Shown here piece after piece: positions 1-7,600 of a stretch of 64,000 nt of DNA. The stretch is from Chromobotia macracanthus (taxonomy: Eukaryota; Chordata; Actinopteri; Cypriniformes; Botiidae), in assembly GCA_036877525.1 (NCBI GenBank), contig JAZGTH010000011.1:4104001-4168000 (forward strand), read 5' to 3'. The translations under genes were made by a program, and so were the position numbers. Numbering within the stretch: the stretch's first letter is position 1; the number at the start of each line of letters is the position of its first letter. The notes beneath the pieces were generated by a model. That model searched no databases. It was not told the origin of the DNA and saw only the letters and a program-made list of their open reading frames with translations.

Positions 1-330
1 TGGGACCTTGTTTTTTGTAAAATCTGTAAATCTGTAAAATATGTCATTTTATCAAATATCATTTTGCTGCACTTATGTAGTGTCAGAATTACTGTAATTC
101 GAAACTGTGTGATTCAACTCGAAACACATACTCTGAAGTTATTAGTTTCTATGGTAATGCTCATGACCAGAATTTATCTATATATGCAGCTTTATATGCA
201 GGTTGTTGATGACAGTTAAATATTTCACTTCGTTAATTTATTTCTAGTTGCCTTAAAGTTTTTTCTTTTCTAGTTGCCTTACTTTTTGTTGTGCTAAAAA
301 ACAACTGTGCTGGTATTTTCTATTTGTCAG

Positions 331-500
331 ATATAATTGAACAGTACTGTGACAGAAAGCTGGATGAAGGACAGTGTGTACTGGACAGTAATACCCGCCC
401 ACCTCGCCTCCTGATTTGCTACTCAAGTAATGATGGCCCCGCCCATGTAAAAGTCGTGCTGCAATTAGCTGCTTTTTTGCAAAAGCACATGGCTACACAG
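331..500 (+). CDS. SEFIR gene exon carrying box 1
   Basis: The acceptor is the pyrimidine-rich stretch ending in cag at 328-330, and the exon starts in mid-codon. It encodes a Cys/Asp/Glu-rich juxtamembrane piece (IIEQYCDRKLDEGQC) followed by the SEFIR box 1. The donor is gtaagt at 501. The ATG at 291 of the open frame is intronic and is not a start. Confidence 0.72.
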
Positions 501-1239
501 GTAAGTAGCATCAAGAATACATAAACATTCTTAATTTATTAGATAAGACTTATGTGTTCCTTATTTTTGTTTATTAGTATTATTAATATACATTAATAGA
601 TATTGAGTAGATTAATACGTTTTATGAAGGAAATGTGACTGGTGCTTGTCAATGCAAAACTTTTTTTTTTGCTTTATATTTTTCTGAGTTTATTTTGAGA
701 TCTTTCACCTAATCTGTCTTTCTTATTTTTAGGTTCATTTGGACTTGTGGGAAGCCCTGAGCATTATGGAGGATGGTATTCTGGGGTGGCACTGCAGAAG
801 AATGAAGGACTGTGATTTTGTGCTGGTCATATGCTCCAGAGGTCTTCTTCAGAACCAGAAACACCAGTGTGAGGATGAGGACCAAGAACCCTTGGAGAAC
901 AGCACCTTAACCACCATCGCCATGATTGGACAGCAGATGTGTCGTGCCAAAGCCCAGGGTCAAGACCTTTCTAAATACATGGCTGCCATTTTTGAGTACT
1001 CAGAGGAGTCTGATATTCCAGCGGTTCTAAGCCTTGCTTCAAGATACACTCTTCCTCAAGACTTTGCTTTGCTCTTCTCTCATCTTCATGGTGTGTCTCT
1101 GCAGAAGCCTGGGGTTTACCTCCAGGTGGAGAACATTTCAGAAAGTGGATACTCCAAACTCCCAGCTGGGGCTGCACTACAGCGGGCCATCCAGGAGGCC
1201 AACCCAGCTAACAGGGAACGTGCTCAGAACGTTGGCTAA
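331..1239 (+). CDS. IL-17 receptor D-like SEFIR-domain protein, 3' part (exons 331-500 and 733-1239)
   Basis: The translation across a GT-AG intron (donor gtaag at 501, acceptor ending at 732) gives an intracellular SEFIR domain. Box 1 is LLICYSSNDG near the start of the first exon. A box-2-like stretch VHLDLWEALS follows at the exon junction, then FVLVICSRGL. Later segments such as SKYMAAIFEYSEESDIP and LFSHLHG align in order with the IL17RD (Sef) SEFIR domain as I know it, better than with IL17RA or IL17RB. Such proteins are single-pass receptors or modulators that bind Act1-type adaptors through SEFIR-SEFIR contacts in IL-17/FGF signalling. The extracellular and transmembrane exons would lie upstream of the window. 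The frame stops at 1237-1239 inside a repeat starting at 1203, so the last 12 residues are transposon-derived and the long C-terminal tail of IL17RD is missing. Orthology (il17rd versus a fish-specific paralogue) is not settled. Confidence 0.75.
733..1239 (+). CDS. SEFIR gene terminal exon, ending in a transposon
   Basis: The acceptor ttatttttag ends at 732, and the reading frame continues from the preceding exon (ACACAG|GTTCAT). It encodes the rest of the SEFIR domain to a segment (LQRAIQEA) that aligns with the end of the domain in IL17RD. From 1203 the codons are inside an inverted-repeat element, giving the tail NPANRERAQNVG and the stop. Confidence 0.72.
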   Translation, partial: VHLDLWEALSIMEDGILGWHCRRMKDCDFVLVICSRGLLQNQKHQCEDEDQEPLENSTLTTIAMIGQQMCRAKAQGQDLSKYMAAIFEYSEESDIPAVLSLASRYTLPQDFALLFSHLHGVSLQKPGVYLQVENISESGYSKLPAGAALQRAIQEANPANRERAQNVG

Positions 1240-1515
1240 CATTCTCTAAAAGTTCTTTCAGCATTATCAAAACAGTTCTTGCAGTAAAGTTAGCAGAACT
1301 CTTTACGTTATATATCATAAATAATAAAAACGTTATTCTTATTAGTGGGACGTTTAATGTTAATGTTAACATTCTTATAACCACACAATAACATTAATCT
1401 AAAAAACAGGCTGATTTGAATGTTGCTAGAACTTTCAAAATAACATTTTTAACGTTTTTGTTACTTAATTGAAATGTTAGAGAAACATTCTTACGGCCTA
1501 AAATTGTTAGCTGGG
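1203..1515 (-). mobile_element. Non-autonomous DNA transposon (CCCAGCTAAC family) inside the SEFIR gene
   Basis: The ends are CCCAGCTAAC at 1203 and GTTAGCTGGG at 1515, a perfect 10-bp terminal inverted repeat. The interior is rich in AACGTT/AACATT motifs and shares its pattern with copies near 10985, 22517, 26361 and 61918. Orientation is minus relative to the 22517 copy. No coding capacity is seen. The nucleotides AA flank both sides, which may be a short target duplication or chance. Confidence 0.75.
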
Positions 1516-2730
1516 AAAGTGCTGATCTCAAACAAGCAATTTGAAGAGATCAAGGACAGACCATTTCATAAGGGTCCTGAAGACAAAGAAATGCAGAAAA
1601 CTGCAGCCCTTATAAAGATTTCACCCACATGCCGTGGATGGAACACAGGAAGGGATGTTATCTGAAAGAAGACCATCAGATTTTGAACCTCCAGCTGCTA
1701 CTCAGCAGTTACTGATACTCGGATAATGGTGCCTGCTAGAGTAATCATACTGCTATTATGTTTTCCTAGTGAATGGATGATTTCTGCTTGGTGGATTATA
1801 AAATGGGTGGAAGAATCCCATAGACATTAAAGTAGGGAGCTGAGCCACATCTAGGGTCTTGGAAGTCTGCTCTTTTGACTTTTGGCCAAAGCAATGGCCA
1901 CCACCAACAATTACCCATCATTGCAGCAATGTGTTCTGCATGGGAAAGCATCGCTCACATTTCCTTAATTTCCTAATTTCCTGAAATGCTGCTTTGTCAC
2001 TTATTAGATTTGTAAGAACCAAATCAGTTAAGATCAGTTAAGTGTCACAGTATGGATGTGTATTTATTATTGCATATATGTGTAGCTCTTAAGTGCATGA
2101 ACATAAACAAGTGACTTTTCATAGTATTTGCATGTACTTCTGTAAGTTTGACGTTATTTGAGCCTTTTCTATTGAGTAAGCACTTCAAATGCCAAAAACT
2201 GACGGTAAACGTGTATTCACGAGAATGTTTATGAATTGCAATTTATGAATAACCTTTAACATTTTAAATATTTTATAAGGTTATGTGTTGTTTTTATTAC
2301 CAAACGACTTTCCATTTTGTAAGATCAGTTTCTGAAACGTTTGCCTCTGTATAATATGAAGGGAAATGACTTAGTTTTACCAAATGACAAAATACCTCTA
2401 AACATCTATGCATGGACAATTTTATAATACAAGCATAACAAAGAAAACGTACCAGTGTATTTTGTTCTTTTAAAGTAGCATGTATTTGTTTCCAGAAAAC
2501 AAAGTAATGAATGTACCTCTTGTACAAAATGTTTATCAAAATGTGTTTATGCACAATGTTTTACAAATAAACCTTCATTTTTCTCTCAGTACTGTTTTGT
2601 CTGGCTACAATATTAAAATCTATTTATTCCATCAGTTTCATGTAATGACAGTCTTCCTCGTGTCTATGATTTTTTCACTTTCCACAATAAAGGTTTGCTT
2701 TCCACAATAAAGTAAACCTATTATAAGTGT
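1516..2730 (+). other. Probable 3' UTR and flank of the SEFIR gene
   Basis: No recognised gene. An open frame continues from the right edge of the transposon to a stop at 1663-1665 and may be former coding sequence. Two AATAAA signals at about 2686 and 2706 lie in a tandemly duplicated 20-bp block and are the best candidates for the polyadenylation site. The rest is AT-rich. Confidence 0.4.
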
Positions 2731-3397
2731 AATCCCTAATACATTTTAATTTATCTTGTCTAAAGCTTTTCTGGCAATGCCAACAGGAATGAACTTTTGT
2801 TTTTTGGGGTATTGCTTGTTACTAGATCAGAACGAAACATCTTTTATTTATTTGCTGAGTCGATGACCACACCTTTATGCAGCATATGTTACATATTAAA
2901 CATACAATAAACAGTCACGCAGAGTACTGACAATGTCGTCCCAAGACAATGAACAAACCAGTCTGTTATTTTCTGCATTATATTATACCATCAGAAGAGT
3001 TAGCAGGATCAATAGCAGACAAAACATCACATAGGGACATTATAATCTCAGCATCAGTTTCCTGACTGACTGAACAAACTTTGCCCAACCTGTTTGAAAA
3101 AATGAAGATTTAATCTTGTCTTAATTTAATCTTAACTCAAACTAAATACTCTAAATGACAAACTTATCATTTAACTCTTAAAGAGAACTTCACCTTTTCA
3201 GACAAAACTTGTATGTACAGCAGGCCATTGAATCTTGTACAGACAATATTCACAGTAACTCGTTTAATGTTGCGGGAACAGCAATAACAAAAACACCGAG
3301 ACAAAACAATAAACATAAAGTTACGAATATAAAAATATGTATATAAAATATATTTTTAAAAAAAACAAAACATTATTATAGAGGTTTAAATGTCTGA
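2731..3397. other. Intergenic, AT-rich
   Basis: No confident gene. A short spliced open frame can be drawn on the minus strand (3228-2978, see findings), with AATAAA-like minus-strand signals near 2844-2853. The rest is AT-rich sequence without recognised features. Confidence 0.35.
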
Positions 3398-3405
3398 GAC
3401 GTCAT
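3398..3405 (+). promoter_or_regulatory. Candidate CRE/ATF site upstream of sars1
   Basis: GACGTCAT at 3398-3405 is a CRE/ATF half-palindrome upstream of the sars1 start. Aminoacyl-tRNA synthetase genes are known ATF4 targets in vertebrates. That this site is used here is inference. Confidence 0.3.
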
Positions 3406-3460
3406 AATAAAGTCCACGGTGCTCATGAATAGTAATTAGGTTACGTGTCACTGGACGAAA

Positions 3461-3686
3461 CGGAAACGTTTCCAGGCAATGCGCGTTTAAACTCATTAAT
3501 ATTCATGAGCTCGCCGTACTCAGGGAACGTTTACGGAAACGTTTCCAGGCAACGCCCGTTTAAACTCATTAATATTCATGAGCCTTCTGTCATCGCCGTA
3601 CTCAGGGAACGTTACGGAAACGTTTCCAGGCAACGCGCGTTTAAACTCATTAATATTCATGAGCTCGCCGTACTCAGGGAACGTTC
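3461..3686 (+). repeat. Three tandem 73-81 bp repeats in the sars1 promoter
   Basis: Units start at 3461, 3534 and 3615. The second carries an extra stretch of about 8-11 bases near 3584-3594. Each unit contains GGAAACGTTTCC, a perfect 12-base palindrome, running into GTTTCCAGGCAAC, which resembles an RFX X-box. Each then has ACTCATTAATATTCATGAGC, and ends with CGCCGTACTCAGGGAACGTT. The array ends about 100 bases before the first ATG (3786). Confidence 0.85.
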
Positions 3687-3785
3687 CCATAAAAAAACGC
3701 GCGAAAAAAATATGCCTTCCTTTCTGGCTCCCGCTTTATTTCCTTTCCTCCGGTCGTCCGCATATGCACCGCGTCCGCAGGCATC

Positions 3786-3918
3786 ATGGTGCTGGATTTG
3801 GACCTGTTTCGTACCGATAAAGGCGGCGATCCTGAAACCGGTTAGATACCCAAGGAGCGGTTCGCCGTGCATCTCTGGGGAACGGTTGAGGCGCAGCAAT
3901 GGCGGCGTGATGAACCGT
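3786..3918 (+). pseudogene. sars1: sars1 exon 1, copy 1 (canonical start, broken 3' half)
   Basis: Begins ATG at 3786 and encodes MVLDLDLFRTDKGGDPET, which matches the conserved start of vertebrate SARS1. It then reaches a stop (TAG at 3843) because the segment that should encode VRETQRKRFKD is shortened and altered. The donor expected at the end is changed: gtgatg near 3907 instead of gtgagt. It is either a decayed duplicate or an assembly error. Confidence 0.6.
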
Positions 3919-4244
3919 AAAGCTTGTGCAAAGTCTATAAATTTTTTTTTTTGTGTGTGTGGCTCTGTCTTCGCCCCTGCTTTGTGTGCCTCTGTGTGTC
4001 CGAGCACCGCTGTCCGCGTCCGTAGGTGTCATGTGTGCTGGATGTGGACCTGTGTCGTGTACCGATAAAGGTGGCTTTTTTTGTGATCCTGTAACCGTGA
4101 GAGAGACCCAGAGGAAGCGGTTTAAAGATGCATCTCTGGTGGACAAACTGGTTGAGGCGGACACGGAGTGGAGGAGATGTGAGTAAAACCCGCTAAAGCT
4201 TGTGTAAAGTCTGATAAAGCTTGTGTGTGTGTGTGTGTGTCTGT

Positions 4245-4289
<45 letters not shown>

Positions 4290-4310
4290 TGTGTCTGTGT
4301 GTGTCTGTGT

Positions 4311-4373
<63 letters not shown>

Positions 4374-4384
4374 TGTGTCTGTGT

Positions 4385-4423
<39 letters not shown>

Positions 4424-4458
4424 TGTGTCTGTGTGTCTGTGTGTGTGTGTGTGTGTGT

Positions 4459-4543
<85 letters not shown>

Positions 4544-4556
4544 TGTGTGTGTCTGT

Positions 4557-4637
<81 letters not shown>

Positions 4638-7600
4638 GATTCATGTACAGGTGATGCAATCTCAAAACAGAAACCGAAACGGAGGAGGAGAGTTACCTTG
4701 TCTCCATGCACTACATGTTGATTTTATTTTATTACTTTATATTGCCCTACATCTGTTTAAAGTCTCGTTAAAGGTTTCGAGTCCAGTTCTTTATACAGAT
4801 TTTAATAGCGCAGCAAAATGATTCTTCTGTGTTTTACGTAACGACCCCAAAGATTCAGGAGAAATCAGACAATATGACCTGAAAATAACAAATCAATGTA
4901 CGTGCACATGTGTTGTATGCTGAAGCTTCCTTCTTTATGTTTTAATATTTCAATATTTGTGTTTTGGCAGGTTATGTACTTTTAGTTTCATATTCAATCA
5001 AAGTTGCCATTGTCTGCAACATAAATGATTTACCCTCTGAAGCTGTTTTTTATGTATATATATATATATTTATTTTAAACTGTATAACTATATACATATA
5101 TGACTATGTATATTAAACTGTATAGCTTTAGCACGTTGAACTTTGTTGTAACTTGAAGCTTGTAATCTATGTTGTAATTTGGAAGCAGTGAAATGAAATT
5201 ATTACTAAATAACCTGACAACAAAACCATGTCATGTATTGATGTTTCCCCAGGTCGTTTTACCGCAGATAACCTAAACAAAGCCAAGAATCTGTGCAGCA
5301 AAGCCATTGGTGAAAAAATGAAGGTACATACAGAATTACTGACGTTTGAGTGTCTTGTTTGCATTTATGTTGCTGATGATGTAGAGGGTGGCCTATCATA
5401 CAGTAATACGCTACGTTACAGTTTTTCTCTTGCCCTTTATTGCAGAAAAAAGAGCCAGTTGGTGATGACGAGACTCTTCCAGAAGAGGCACAGAACCTGG
5501 AAGCCATCACTGCAGAAACGCTATCAGTGAGTGAGGCGATAATGTGTTATTCGTACAGTTAATGACAAAAAATATTAGACATGTATGATGAGATGCTGAA
5601 ACCAAATAATGACAAATGCTATTACCTTATATATCTTGCTGTAAATTGATTCACAGCCGTAGTCTTTAGTTTTGTTAAATGAATGGTTAAATCACAAATT
5701 CTGACCACTTAGTCTTCATTCTGTCTGTTATAGGCCCTCACGGTGACTCAGATTAAGAAGGTGCGGTTACTGGTAGACGAGGCCGTGCAGAAGACAGACA
5801 GCGATCGGCTAAAGCTGGAGGCGGAGCGTTTTGAGCAACTGAGAGAGATTGGCAACCTTCTACACCCCTCTGTGCCCATCAGCAATGATGAGGTGAGCTT
5901 TAGCCATTTAACCATTTATATGTGCTAAATGTTCTGGCTGTGATAACCTTATACCACAGAGGAACCTTATTGGTGTGGTCGTTTTCTTTAAGAATGTGTT
6001 AAATGAACTCTAGGACTTTAATGTGTAGTTCAGCTTGTTCTGTTGTCTCAACGGTGCTCCTCTTTCTCAGGATGCTGATAATAAGGTAGAGCGCACCTGG
6101 GGTGACTGCACGGTACAGAAGAAGTACTCTCACGTGGACCTGGTGGTCATGGTGGATGGATACGATGGGGAAAAAGGAGCAATAGTAGCTGGAAGCAGAG
6201 GATATTTCCTCAAGGTTCATTGAAATTTAGACGCATCTCTCATATCATTTCACGCAGCCTGTATATTGTGAATAACGTATTTTATGCAGCAAATTCACAG
6301 TTGCATGTACATTTATGCATTTAGCGGTTGTTCATTTAAGATTTTATCAGTATGTTTGTTCCTTGGGAATCAAACCCATGACTCTGGTGTCGCTAGCTCC
6401 AGACTCAGTGTCATAGAAAAATGAGTTTTTGTGAATTGTAACCTTTTGCAAGTGAGAGAATAATCTCTCATGGTACGCTGAAAACAAAAGTTCATAGCAT
6501 GTGGTTTGCATTGTGCTTTATTTACAGCTCTTCTGATGGTGGTTTGTAAAGCTCTAAACAATCATTATCTCATTTCATGGTTGAAATGTTCTGTTCTAGG
6601 GGCCTTTAGTTTTTCTAGAGCAGGCCTTAATAAACTACGCATTGCGGATCCTGTACAGCAAGAACTACAGCCTTCTCTACACACCCTTTTTCATGAGGAA
6701 AGAAGTTATGCAGGAGGTTGCTCAGCTGAGCCAGTTCGACGAGGAACTCTACAAGGTTTGTCCTGCCATCTTTCTCTTATGTCTCCAATTTATTTGACAG
6801 TTTGAAAGTTTATTTTGACACGTCAGGGTATTTCGTGAGGTTTTGGTGGAGCATAAAGGTGCACTGTGCAGGAGTTTCAGTTACTGTTTGTAAACACAAC
6901 ATTCAAGCTTGGCCCCTCCTCTTGGGCGTAATGCTGCAAGAAGCACACGCCCCTGCCTCTCGCATGAGTGTTCATGTTGGCGGAGGCTCAGCACCCACTG
7001 GCCAAAGGTTGCATACCAGATATGTCCAAAAAAGAAAAAACAGGCACACCACTGCATGCCTAATCTAGTGGATCCTAAAGTAATGATTTAGGATTCTTTA
7101 TTTATTTATTGTAAAACCCCTGCATAGTGCACTTTTACAAATGAGTGCAGTGTTATCCATGTTAATACAGGGTCCTCTTGATTCCACCAGTGAAATTGTG
7201 GTCCCACTAGTGAAACAAAACTTTCCTGTAATTTGATTGGTCAGGTGATTGGAAAGAGCAGCGAGAGGTCTGATGACAACACAGTGGACGAGAAGTACTT
7301 GATCGCCACATCAGAGCAGCCAATCGCGGCCTTCCTGAGAGATGAGTGGCTGAAGCCGGAGGACCTCCCCATCCGCTATGCTGGCATCTCCACCTGCTTC
7401 AGACAGGAAGTGGGCTCTCATGGAAGAGACACACGTGGGATCTTTAGGGTCCATCAGTTTGAGAAGGTCAGTGTTTGAGAAGGTCAGTGCTGTTTTAGCA
7501 TGATAATACAATCTCATGCTCAGTAGTTTATTTAATGTCTGCTAATAATGTTTAACAGTGTATACACAGGTATCACGGGAAAATGAACATTTTCATGTCA

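Noticed and set aside
3784..4821. Long open frames with runs of Cys/Val or His/Thr on both strands
   Set aside because: They are translations of the TG microsatellite and have no coding character.
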